64,000 nt of DNA from Bacteroidales bacterium Phil6. GTDB lineage: Bacteria; Bacteroidota; Bacteroidia; Bacteroidales; F082. Shown here in pieces: positions 27,595 through 36,974 of this stretch; the stretch's first letter is position 1, and each line of letters starts with the position of its first letter. The translations under genes were made by a program, and so were the position numbers. The stretch is taken from the NCBI GenBank assembly GCA_002633315.1, contig NWBN01000031.1, forward strand, positions 186,001-250,000, read 5' to 3'. The notes beneath the pieces are model-generated. The model saw nothing but the letters and a program-made list of their open reading frames with translations, searched no databases and had not been told where the DNA came from.

Positions 27595-29073
27595 ATGAAA
27601 AAATTTACTGTCTTAATGATGTTTTTAACGACGATGGTCGTGAATGCTCAACAATGGGAAATAAGTTATCAATCTGAAAAAAATGAGTATTTCAGTGGTG
27701 GTACAATGGTCGAAAATGGTAATTATCTTGTCGGAATAACTACATTTTATAGTACTGGTTATGATTATAGACCGGTAGCGATATTTATTGATAATGATGA
27801 TAATTATATACGTAAGGTGTTTACAACAGAAAAGAAAAAAAGTTTTTTCAATTCATCTATGAAGTTGAATGGCGACAGTATTATTGTTATCGGATTGGCG
27901 AGTGATGATGATATGACTGACGCTTTTGAGTATTTGTGGCTGTCTATTATGAATTCTGAACTTGAGATAGTGAAGGAGGAGTTTGTTCCATTGGATGAAA
28001 ATTATTATTCGTGGAGAGACTGGTCGGTCATGACAAAATCTTATGATAATAATATTGCCATGATGGTTCAAGAGGAGAGATTGTCAGGAGATGGCGATTT
28101 AATATTCATGGAAGTAGATGATGATTTGAATGTTTTGAAGAAAGTTATTCATACCGGTCATCGTCCTTCTGGTGGAGTGCCTCATGATCTTGAGAAGATA
28201 CCGGGAACAGAGGAATATTTGCTTATCGGAGAGGCTTTTGATGTTGCCGGACATATTACATTGAGCCGTTTTGACAAAGATTTGGAGTATATTGCACATA
28301 GCGTGCTGCCATTCGATTATTCGGTTTGTTGCATAAATACTGATTATTGGTATGATGATGAAGAATTTTTGATACCTGTAAGAAGGATTAAAGATGCTTC
28401 TTCAATTACGGATTACTATACTGAAGTGTTGAAAATGAATATTACAGGAGATGTTTCGGAAAGACTTCCTTTGATGCGAGTTGATACATCGGACTATTTG
28501 GCTCAATATTGCAATAATGTCTATATTAATGATTCGACGATATATATACTATCAGCGGTTTTTAGTCTTTATAATTTTTATGATCCGGAATATCTTCCTA
28601 CTACTGTTACTATGATAGATAAAGATTTGAATTTGTTAGGAAGAAAAGAATTTGGTAATGATTGTGATATTGCATTGTCGGTAAATGCACAGCCTACAAA
28701 AGATGGCGGAGTTATTGTGCATTCTATCAATGTGACAGGAGAAAAACCAACAATAGTGCAGATTTTTAAGGTGTTAAGAGAAGATATAGAACTTATTGTT
28801 TCTGTTTCTGATAATATTGTTGAAAATATTGATGTGGATATATTTCCGAATCCGGCAAACGATATTGTGAATATAAAGACTTCAGGTTTTGAGATGAGAA
28901 ATGCACGTATCCAGGTATATGATATTGCAGGAAGGATGTTTTTGGATAAAACAATTGGAAGTAATGGAAACATTCTGACAATTGACGTTTCTCCTCTGAA
29001 CAGTGGCACATATTGTTGTAAAATAATAGATGGTGATGATTGTATCTTGACAGGTACATTCATCAAAAAATAA
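27595..29073 (+). CDS. secreted protein with T9SS type A C-terminal sorting domain
   Basis: A 492-residue protein with a signal peptide (about 1-18, ending VNAQ), a central region (about 20-400) of repeated beta-strand units that look like a beta-propeller (recurrent DxDLxx-K motifs such as KDLNLLGRKEFG), and a C-terminal T9SS sorting domain (about 415-492) with IFPNPANDIVNIK, YDIAGRMF and SGTYCCKI. The sorting domain predicts passage through the type IX system and surface attachment or release. The passenger function is unknown. It lies 27 bases after the lipoprotein gene. Confidence 0.85.
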   Translation: MKKFTVLMMFLTTMVVNAQQWEISYQSEKNEYFSGGTMVENGNYLVGITTFYSTGYDYRPVAIFIDNDDNYIRKVFTTEKKKSFFNSSMKLNGDSIIVIGLASDDDMTDAFEYLWLSIMNSELEIVKEEFVPLDENYYSWRDWSVMTKSYDNNIAMMVQEERLSGDGDLIFMEVDDDLNVLKKVIHTGHRPSGGVPHDLEKIPGTEEYLLIGEAFDVAGHITLSRFDKDLEYIAHSVLPFDYSVCCINTDYWYDDEEFLIPVRRIKDASSITDYYTEVLKMNITGDVSERLPLMRVDTSDYLAQYCNNVYINDSTIYILSAVFSLYNFYDPEYLPTTVTMIDKDLNLLGRKEFGNDCDIALSVNAQPTKDGGVIVHSINVTGEKPTIVQIFKVLREDIELIVSVSDNIVENIDVDIFPNPANDIVNIKTSGFEMRNARIQVYDIAGRMFLDKTIGSNGNILTIDVSPLNSGTYCCKIIDGDDCILTGTFIKK

Positions 29074-29104
29074 TTATAAACCAGAACCTTTAAAAACAAA
29101 ATTT

Positions 29105-30085
29105 ATGAAACATATTTTATTGGCAGTTATTATACTGCTGCAGATGATGTGTGCCGTGATAAAGGCACAGGACACTAATGGATGCGATATTTGTGGTCCT
29201 ACTTCCGGACAATATCAAAATGAACCTAATGGAATGTTCTCGGCAACATTGGGAATTAATAATAGTACGACTGGAGTCTATTCGTTGGCTGTAGGAAACT
29301 CCGCAAAGGCAAAAGGTGGTACTTCTATGGCTTTGGGGACTTTTGTACGCGCAGAAGCTACCAATGCTGTGGTTATAGGTTCAGGTCTTGGTGACATGGA
29401 TAATAAGGCTCTTATTAATAATAAACCGAATTCATTGATAATTGGATTTAACAGTAAAAATCCGACTTTGTTCGTCGGTCCGTCGCTTGGAAATGAATCG
29501 ACAGGCAAAGTGGGTATTGGCAATGTTATTGAACCACAAGCTAAATTACATATAAAATCGGATTATAGTGAAGATGCCGGAGTTATTCTTGAACCCAAAA
29601 ATAAAATGACTAACAAGGTGTTCCTCCAAATGTATGATGATAATCATGTGATATCGGTATCTAAAGATGGAATGGGAATAAAAGCTGTGGATGACAACCT
29701 GAGCATAGAGGCAGAAAGTGTTGCCCTTTTTGGTAAAATTGGCATTAATACTAATAATGTATTTGAAGATTCATATAACTATTCATTGGCGGTATCAGGA
29801 GGTATACTTACTAATGAGGTCTATGTCAAAGAGGTAGATGAATGGCACGATGATGTTTTTGAAGATGATTACAATCTTATCTCGTTGAAGGATTTAGAGC
29901 GTTATATCAAGAAAAACAGACATCTCCCGGATATTCCATCGGAATCTGTGGTGTTGACAGAAGGTTATGAAATCATCAAATTTCAGGGATTGTTGCTTAA
30001 GAAAATAGAGGAACTTACACTCTATACCATAGAACTGCAAAAACAAATTAATAGGCAACAAGATATTATCAATACTCTAAAATAG
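29105..30085 (+). CDS. secreted YadA-head/tail-fibre-like protein
   Basis: A 326-residue exported protein with a signal peptide (about 1-21). Residues about 45-100 have trimeric-adhesin head-like repeats (TTGVYSLAVGNSAKAKGGTSMALGTF type). The C-terminal part (about 235-326) has the SLKDLERYIKKNRHLPDIPSE motif followed by a coiled coil, typical of Bacteroidetes tail-fibre-like proteins whose end resembles an S74-type intramolecular chaperone domain. A trimeric fibre is the likely form. No T9SS sorting domain is seen. It sits between two T9SS cargo genes in the RHS operon. Confidence 0.78.
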   Translation: MKHILLAVIILLQMMCAVIKAQDTNGCDICGPTSGQYQNEPNGMFSATLGINNSTTGVYSLAVGNSAKAKGGTSMALGTFVRAEATNAVVIGSGLGDMDNKALINNKPNSLIIGFNSKNPTLFVGPSLGNESTGKVGIGNVIEPQAKLHIKSDYSEDAGVILEPKNKMTNKVFLQMYDDNHVISVSKDGMGIKAVDDNLSIEAESVALFGKIGINTNNVFEDSYNYSLAVSGGILTNEVYVKEVDEWHDDVFEDDYNLISLKDLERYIKKNRHLPDIPSESVVLTEGYEIIKFQGLLLKKIEELTLYTIELQKQINRQQDIINTLK

Positions 30086-30106
30086 TAATTTTAAAAGGAT
30101 AATATT

Positions 30107-30562
30107 ATGAAACGGAAATATTATTTTGTATTTCTTGTGATAGTATTATGCTTGATCCAAACAGGTGATTTATTTGCACAGTATTGTTTGTCATTTAGTT
30201 ATGATAATAATGGTAATAGAATAGAGCGGTGGCTCGGTGATGATTGCAATGATGAAAAAGAGTTTGACAAGATGAAAAATACTATTACAAGTGATTATGT
30301 ATTGGATGAATGTGTTCTGGATGAGGAAATGAGAGTGTTTCCTAATCCAACCAGCGGATGTCTTACCGTGCAGTTGAAAACGATGGACAGTGATAATAAA
30401 GCAACATTATATGTTTATAATATGAACGGAGTGAAACTTGTTGATTGTCAGATTGGTTGTGAAAGGCATACTTTGGATATTTCGTGTTTTCCACGAGGGG
30501 TATATTTGATGAAAGTGGAGTTTGAAGATTATGTTCAGACTAAGATAGTGTTGAAACTGTAA
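30107..30562 (+). CDS. small secreted protein with RHS-like motif and T9SS sorting domain
   Basis: A 151-residue protein with a signal peptide (about 1-25), one YD-repeat-like motif (FSYDNNGNRIERW, about 30-43), a short acidic linker, and a complete T9SS type A sorting domain (about 78-151: VFPNPTSG, YNMNGVKLVD, PRGVYLMKVEF). It looks like a sorting domain with a minimal passenger. The RHS-like motif just before the giant RHS gene suggests a partner or accessory of that protein, but this is inference. Confidence 0.78.
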   Translation: MKRKYYFVFLVIVLCLIQTGDLFAQYCLSFSYDNNGNRIERWLGDDCNDEKEFDKMKNTITSDYVLDECVLDEEMRVFPNPTSGCLTVQLKTMDSDNKATLYVYNMNGVKLVDCQIGCERHTLDISCFPRGVYLMKVEFEDYVQTKIVLKL

Positions 30563-30574
30563 AATGTTATTGTT

Positions 30575-33500
30575 ATGAAAAGAGAATTATTGTTGTTTGT
30601 TATGCTTGTTGGAGGCTATATAAATGCTCAAGATATGTATCATCAAACAGATATTGTCCTGAATGAAGAGATGAATAATATTGTGAGTTATGTTTGTCAG
30701 GCAAGTAGGTCCATAACATTGAAAGACGGGTTTTGTTATAAACCTGCCGATGGTCATGATATGAAACTTAGTATAGACAGATATGGAGTCTTTTTGCCTG
30801 ATGAAGGATATTATGGAGGTCCTGGGGTAGGCGACAATGGTGTTGTCGGCAGTTTGTCAGGAGTATATGATGTAAGTGAAATGGGCGGTGTTGTTTACAA
30901 CATTCCTTTAAAAATGCCTTCTTGTATTGGAGATATCTTGCCTCAATTGTCTGTTTTATATAATAGTCAGGGAGGTAATGGTTTGCTTGGCTGGGGATGG
31001 AATGTTTCAGGATTGTCATCTATAACAAGAGTGAGGAAGACAATTTATCATGATGGGGAAATAAGTAATGTTGATTTTAATGATGATGTTTATGCTATTG
31101 ACGGCAACAGGATGTTTCTGGTCTCTGAAGGAGTAGGTCAAGTAAATGAGTTGATATATAAAACTGAGATGGATTTGATGAGCAAAATAGTATCATATCC
31201 GGATAGTGATGGTCCTGATTATTTTGAGGTATGGAAAGCTGATGGCACAATATATGAATATGGCAATACTGTTGATTCAAAAATAGAGACTTCACATAAC
31301 AGTAATTTGACATTAATGTGGATGCTTAATAAAGTGTCTGATAGAGATGGTAATTATATGACATTTCATTATGATGAGAATCAAAAAACAGGAGAGGTTT
31401 ACATAAAAAGTATATATTATACTTATAATGATAAAACCAATCAGGATGCTGTTTATAAAGTGGAATTTGTCTATGAGGAAAAGACGGATTGCGATTTTGC
31501 ATTTTGTGGTGATGCTATTATTCAAAGTAAAAGATTGTTGACAAATATCATTGTATCGAATATGTTGTCAAATAGTGAGTTATATAATTATTCATTTAAT
31601 TATCTGAAACCACAATATTACGATAATGTGTATTTTATGTATCATAGACTTGTTGAGGTGACATTAACGGTTGATGGCGTCAGACTGAATCCAACGAGAA
31701 TATCATGGAACGATAAATCGAAACATTATGGCAACGCACATCAGTCGTATGTTTTGGATAAAAATGTTTTCAATAAGGTCCCATTTGTAGGAGATTTTAA
31801 TGGTGACGGTCTTTCTGATGTCATTTTGGTGCCCTATAAATTGGGTGAAACTTATCCGGGAAATGTTTTGGCTGATGTATATTTGAATACCGGGAAAGGA
31901 GGATTTGAAGACTTCCCGCTTACTACGATGATTTTTGACAAATATTTGGAATGGATTTATGTTGTTGACTTCAACGGCGACGGCAAGGATGATATTGTTT
32001 CATACAGTGTTGATAATGATAATGGTACATTGACAACAATGAATATGTATGTCAATAACGGGAAAACATTTGATCTTGTATATAATTATTCTGAAAATAA
32101 TATTTTTAATATTTATCCGGGTGATTTTTTGGGAGAAAGAAAAGCTTCTTTGTTATTGATAAGTGGGAATTATGGGAGTTTGTCTCCAGATACTAACGTT
32201 AAATATTTATATTATAAAGATGAGACGTGTTTCAGTAATGTTGTGTTTTTTGATGATATGTTTAATGAGGCACAGCGTTTTCAACCAATGGACTATAATG
32301 GAGATGGTGCTTCTGAACTTTTGGCAACAAGAGAAAAAGAATCGGGATTTTATTCATTGATTTTGTATAATGGTTATTATGTTTTGATAAAAGAATGTGG
32401 GATAGATATCTCCCTTGATGATTTTGTCTTTCCCGGAGATTTTAATGGAGATGGTAATATTGACATTCTTGTTTATAGTCCAAAAACTTATTGGACAATA
32501 AGATTTTCCAAAGGGAATGATTATACGGACAAATATCGTTGTGATTATTCGACAATATTTGCAGGTGTGACACCTCAGCCTGTTGACAGGTATCTGTGTT
32601 CGTTGAAAGATTTGGCAAAGCCTACTGTAACGATAAGAACTGCGGATTTTGATGGTGATGGAACAACTGATATTGGCATATTTAAAAATTCCGGAGGTAA
32701 TTATTATCTTGAAGTGGGATTTAAAATAGGATTGAAAGATGAGATGCTGTTTACATTCGCAAATTATAAAAGATATTATATGTCAATAAATTATGCACAT
32801 CAGTATGTGCATCTTGGTAACTTTTTGGGACAAGAGAATATTTCAGTGTTGTCAAGTGTTAGAAGAATTCCTTATTCTGCTGAGACTCCCAAAATTGTTG
32901 CATTGAATCCTCATACTTCCATGTATGCTGTTGAAAGAATAACAGACGGTATGGGAAATTGCATGGGATTTGAATATGATTATCTTATGCCGAAGAATGA
33001 TTCTCAATCATTTTACAGTTTAAATGCTCCTTCTTTGGAGAATGGTGTAATGTGTATTGGAATCCCGATTCGAGCATTGAGATCGGATACATTATTCTCA
33101 ATCAATGATAATCCCGTCATTTCAAAATATTCGTATAATAATGCCAAGATTCATTTAGATGGACATGGTTTCATGGGTTTTGAATCTGTGATGAAAGAAG
33201 AATATGTAAATGGTGTTTTAAATAGAAAACAAATAACATATAATAAATTGTCAACAATGTCGGAAAACTTTATCATGTTGTTGGATAAATTGCAATTATT
33301 CGGGAATGATAATGTCTTGTTGAAAGAAGAGAACTATTTTTATGAAAAATACAGTTTTATCGGTAATGATAAAATAATTATGCCAATGATGGTGGGAAAG
33401 ACTGAAAAGATATATGATTGTGACAAACGTGGTAAGTTGCATAAAGTTGTTAAGACTATTAATGAATATAATAGTGATTTGAACAGTACTGTTTATTTTA

Positions 33501-36500
33501 ATGCTGTTATGTTGAATAGTGTTATAGAATCTGTGGATTATAAAGATGTAGGAGATAATCCTATGGATTATTTGTATTGGACGAAAGTAGAAAACTATTA
33601 TAACCACGATTATGCAAATTGGCTTATTAACAGACCATCCATGATTGTTAGAAAACAGTCTTTTAAGTCGGAAAATGTTTTTGGGAATACTGAAATGTTT
33701 CATTATTCTGATGACAATAATCCACATCGAGTTATGATGACAGATTATATACCTAATGTTTATGGCGATATCACAGATCCTCTTTCCGTTTCGATTTCAT
33801 TTCAGTATGATGATTTCGGTCATGTCGTGCAAAGGATGGAAACTTCTCCTTCATTTAAAGATGAAAAAGTGATAAAATTAGATTATGGTCCTGATTATCA
33901 ATATAGATATCCAACATCGACAATTGATGAAATGGGGCGTAATCTGCAATCTTATTATGATAAGAATTATGGAATGCTTATTGCAATGACAGATTATAAT
34001 GATTTTACCACAAACAGATTGGAAGATCCACTTGGAGTTAGACAGGATGTAATTATGGCTGATGGTATTAGAAATGTGAAGGTTAAGTTGTGGTCTGAAG
34101 GTAATGAATATGCACCTGAAGGAGCATCTTATTATATTTGGGACAAGACAACAGGCAAGGCAGAGACTATGACTTTTTATCATAAGACAGGTAAAGAGTT
34201 GAGAAATGTAAGTTTTAACCTTAATGGTGATGCTGTATTTGTTGACATGGAATATGATGACAATGGGAATCTTGTAAAGAAATCATTGCCATATTATAGA
34301 GGTGATAATGTTGATTATGTGTCGTTTACATATGATGTTTTTGGAAGATTGACAGAGGAGAGTCGTCCTGATGGAACTCATGCTGTATATCAATATGATG
34401 GCTATATTGTTGTGTTGACAACTTATTTGAATGATGGTACTGTCAGAAAAAAGATAAAAAAGACAAATCCAATGGGATGGTTAATTGAGATTGAGGATAA
34501 TGGAGGTGCCTCTGTGGTGTATGATTATTATAGTAGTGGAAATATTAAATCTGCTAAGATTCTTGGTAATGAAAATACACTCATTAATGTGGAATATGAT
34601 AATCGTGGCAATAAAAAGAAGTTGTCGGACCCTAATGGTGGTGTTTTGTGCTATGAATATGATGCAGCTGACAATCTTGTTAAAATGATTTATCCGGGAA
34701 ATAATGTTACAACATATAGTTATAATGCTGTAGGACAAACTGTCAGACGTGTTGATAAGGACTCACATACCGGTAAGGAAATTGTTACTGAATGGATTTA
34801 TGATGACAATGATGGTAAAATTGGTTTGTTGAAAAAGATAATATGTGGTGATAATCAAACGGTTGCATATAATTATGATGAATTGTTGCGTGTTACATCA
34901 GTTGATGAAGTGATTGATGGAAAAAAGTATTCTACATCATTTACTTATGATGAGGTTGGACGTAAATTGGAAGAGACATTTCCAAGTGGATTGACAATAA
35001 AAAATGTATATTCAAATTCAGGGTATTGCAGGTCGATAATTGATGTCGATAGAGAAAAAGTGCTATGGACAGCAAACAAAGTCGATTCATTTGGGAATAT
35101 TGTGGAATTTGAGACTGCCAATGGTTGTGTATCGGAGTTTTCTTATGATGATTTGAATAACAGATTGTTGTCTATATTAACAAAAAAAGGTGATTTTGAA
35201 TTACAGAATCTTGTATATTCATACGATGGCAACGGCAATCTTACCGGGCGTAGTAAATATACCGGAACAAAGGTTTCTGAGGAATTTGAATATGATAAAT
35301 ATGACAGACTTACGGAAATACGGCGTAATGGAATGACTACAGGAATAATGCAATATGATGTTTTGGGAAATATCAATAGCAAATCTATGGATGGCAAAGA
35401 TATTTATTTTGAAGCAGAGTATGATACAGAAAAGCCAAATGCAATTGTAAAGGCTAAACTTGGAGAAGTTGATATTGAAGGGATAAATCATACAATTACC
35501 TATACCATGTTTGATAAAGTGGATAAAATAATTAGTGGAGACAATATGATTGCTTTTCAATACGGTTTTGATTATGAGCGATGTAAAGTGACATCAGTGG
35601 TAGATGGCAAGTTCCTTGAGAAAATCTATGTTGGAGGTTGTGAGTATGTTACTGAGAATAATAAGACAACTGTATATACATATATTCAAAGTCCTGCTGG
35701 AGTGTTTGCTGTAGAAGCGTTGACACCTGAAGGAGATAGAGTTTTTTATTTTATTTATAAAGACCATTTGGGTTCATGGAATATTATTACTGATGAAAAC
35801 GGTAATAAAATACAGGATTTGAGTTTTGATGCGTGGGGGAATTTAAGGAATGCAGATACGTGGTCTGGCACATATAATGGAAATGTGTTGTGCGACAGAG
35901 GATTTACGGGGCATGAACATTTGAAGGATTTCGGTCTTATAAATATGAATGGAAGGATGTATGATCCGTTAATGTCGATGATGTTAAGTCCTGACAACAA
36001 TGTTCAATTGCCAGACATGTCGCAGAATTATAACAGGTACAGTTATTGCTTGAATAATCCGTTGTCATATCACGACCCGACAGGAGAGTGGATTGAGTGG
36101 CTCGTACAAGGTTTGTGTGGTGGTGTTTTTAATATTATTAGAAATATACCTAATATTGATACTTTTGGGGAAGGTTTGTTGGCGTTTGGAGCCGGCTTTA
36201 TTCAAGGCTGTGTTTCACAGGGTGTTATCTCTGCATCGTGGATTGTACAAGTCATGAGTAATGCAGCAATAGGAGGTCTTGTGGCTGGAACCAATTCATT
36301 CATAGCAAATTATGATGGGAGTGGAGATTATAATTCTGTAAATTGGTCTGAAGTTACAAAGTCATTTTGGGGCGGTGTCGGAAAAGGATTGTCAAAATCG
36401 ACATTATGTGCATATATTCATGCTCCTAAAGATGATGAAGAGGGTTTGAGAGTGTGCGATTTTCTTGCTAATTCGCATGTTGCAAAACATGTAATAGTAC

Positions 36501-36913
36501 AAACCGCATCAAGTTTTTTTGATAATCTTTTTGCAGGGAAATATGTTTTTCAAAATTTTAGACCTGGTTATGTCGGTTTTGATTTCAGCATATTGATACC
36601 GATATTTTATGATGTTCTGACTCAGCATGCCTATGCATCCGATTGGGCAGACCAACAAGTGGCACATTTCGAAGATGAACTGAGAAACACACTTTCGCCG
36701 GAAGAGAGAAATTGTGAAATAATAAGATGTATTGATGAAGTGGTAATTGATAATGGTAAGATATATGTTAAAAGTGTCATGTTCGCTATGCTCCCGGCAC
36801 AAATTATTGAGGTGGTGCCTATCAGCTTCAGTAGAACTTGGACAGGAGATATGAATTTCTCGTTATTTATGTCTATGTTTTCAAATAAACAGACAAAACC
36901 GTTTAAACTTTGA
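30575..36913 (+). CDS. giant secreted SpvB/VCBS/RHS-repeat protein with variable C-terminal tail
   Basis: A 2112-residue exported protein. In order: signal peptide (about 1-19); an SpvB/TcdB-like N-terminal domain (about 105-290, with LPQLSVLYNSQGGNGLLGWGWNVSG); FG-GAP/VCBS-type repeats (about 405-720, each with DFNGDGxxD calcium-loop motifs); a linker; many YD/RHS repeats (about 1100-1720); and the RHS core (about 1729-1835) with DHLGSWNIITDENG, LNMNGRMYDP-like INMNGRMYDP, and HDPTGEW. RHS cores form a beta-cocoon that encloses a C-terminal domain. Here the last 278 residues have hydrophobic Gly-rich helices and then an unrecognised region, with no identified toxin motif. No immunity-like gene follows; argS is next. 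It has no T9SS sorting domain of its own. Confidence 0.88.
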   Translation: MKRELLLFVMLVGGYINAQDMYHQTDIVLNEEMNNIVSYVCQASRSITLKDGFCYKPADGHDMKLSIDRYGVFLPDEGYYGGPGVGDNGVVGSLSGVYDVSEMGGVVYNIPLKMPSCIGDILPQLSVLYNSQGGNGLLGWGWNVSGLSSITRVRKTIYHDGEISNVDFNDDVYAIDGNRMFLVSEGVGQVNELIYKTEMDLMSKIVSYPDSDGPDYFEVWKADGTIYEYGNTVDSKIETSHNSNLTLMWMLNKVSDRDGNYMTFHYDENQKTGEVYIKSIYYTYNDKTNQDAVYKVEFVYEEKTDCDFAFCGDAIIQSKRLLTNIIVSNMLSNSELYNYSFNYLKPQYYDNVYFMYHRLVEVTLTVDGVRLNPTRISWNDKSKHYGNAHQSYVLDKNVFNKVPFVGDFNGDGLSDVILVPYKLGETYPGNVLADVYLNTGKGGFEDFPLTTMIFDKYLEWIYVVDFNGDGKDDIVSYSVDNDNGTLTTMNMYVNNGKTFDLVYNYSENNIFNIYPGDFLGERKASLLLISGNYGSLSPDTNVKYLYYKDETCFSNVVFFDDMFNEAQRFQPMDYNGDGASELLATREKESGFYSLILYNGYYVLIKECGIDISLDDFVFPGDFNGDGNIDILVYSPKTYWTIRFSKGNDYTDKYRCDYSTIFAGVTPQPVDRYLCSLKDLAKPTVTIRTADFDGDGTTDIGIFKNSGGNYYLEVGFKIGLKDEMLFTFANYKRYYMSINYAHQYVHLGNFLGQENISVLSSVRRIPYSAETPKIVALNPHTSMYAVERITDGMGNCMGFEYDYLMPKNDSQSFYSLNAPSLENGVMCIGIPIRALRSDTLFSINDNPVISKYSYNNAKIHLDGHGFMGFESVMKEEYVNGVLNRKQITYNKLSTMSENFIMLLDKLQLFGNDNVLLKEENYFYEKYSFIGNDKIIMPMMVGKTEKIYDCDKRGKLHKVVKTINEYNSDLNSTVYFNAVMLNSVIESVDYKDVGDNPMDYLYWTKVENYYNHDYANWLINRPSMIVRKQSFKSENVFGNTEMFHYSDDNNPHRVMMTDYIPNVYGDITDPLSVSISFQYDDFGHVVQRMETSPSFKDEKVIKLDYGPDYQYRYPTSTIDEMGRNLQSYYDKNYGMLIAMTDYNDFTTNRLEDPLGVRQDVIMADGIRNVKVKLWSEGNEYAPEGASYYIWDKTTGKAETMTFYHKTGKELRNVSFNLNGDAVFVDMEYDDNGNLVKKSLPYYRGDNVDYVSFTYDVFGRLTEESRPDGTHAVYQYDGYIVVLTTYLNDGTVRKKIKKTNPMGWLIEIEDNGGASVVYDYYSSGNIKSAKILGNENTLINVEYDNRGNKKKLSDPNGGVLCYEYDAADNLVKMIYPGNNVTTYSYNAVGQTVRRVDKDSHTGKEIVTEWIYDDNDGKIGLLKKIICGDNQTVAYNYDELLRVTSVDEVIDGKKYSTSFTYDEVGRKLEETFPSGLTIKNVYSNSGYCRSIIDVDREKVLWTANKVDSFGNIVEFETANGCVSEFSYDDLNNRLLSILTKKGDFELQNLVYSYDGNGNLTGRSKYTGTKVSEEFEYDKYDRLTEIRRNGMTTGIMQYDVLGNINSKSMDGKDIYFEAEYDTEKPNAIVKAKLGEVDIEGINHTITYTMFDKVDKIISGDNMIAFQYGFDYERCKVTSVVDGKFLEKIYVGGCEYVTENNKTTVYTYIQSPAGVFAVEALTPEGDRVFYFIYKDHLGSWNIITDENGNKIQDLSFDAWGNLRNADTWSGTYNGNVLCDRGFTGHEHLKDFGLINMNGRMYDPLMSMMLSPDNNVQLPDMSQNYNRYSYCLNNPLSYHDPTGEWIEWLVQGLCGGVFNIIRNIPNIDTFGEGLLAFGAGFIQGCVSQGVISASWIVQVMSNAAIGGLVAGTNSFIANYDGSGDYNSVNWSEVTKSFWGGVGKGLSKSTLCAYIHAPKDDEEGLRVCDFLANSHVAKHVIVQTASSFFDNLFAGKYVFQNFRPGYVGFDFSILIPIFYDVLTQHAYASDWADQQVAHFEDELRNTLSPEERNCEIIRCIDEVVIDNGKIYVKSVMFAMLPAQIIEVVPISFSRTWTGDMNFSLFMSMFSNKQTKPFKL

Positions 36914-36944
36914 TAAAATTAAAGATTATACGTTCGTTTTTTGT

Positions 36945-36952
36945 TAACTTTG
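36945..36952 (+). promoter_or_regulatory. -7 element of the argS promoter
   Basis: TAACTTTG, a full TAnnTTTG match, 22 bases before the argS ATG. No TTG is found at the usual -33 spacing. Confidence 0.6.
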
Positions 36953-36974
36953 CAGCGAATAAACAGAAATAATT

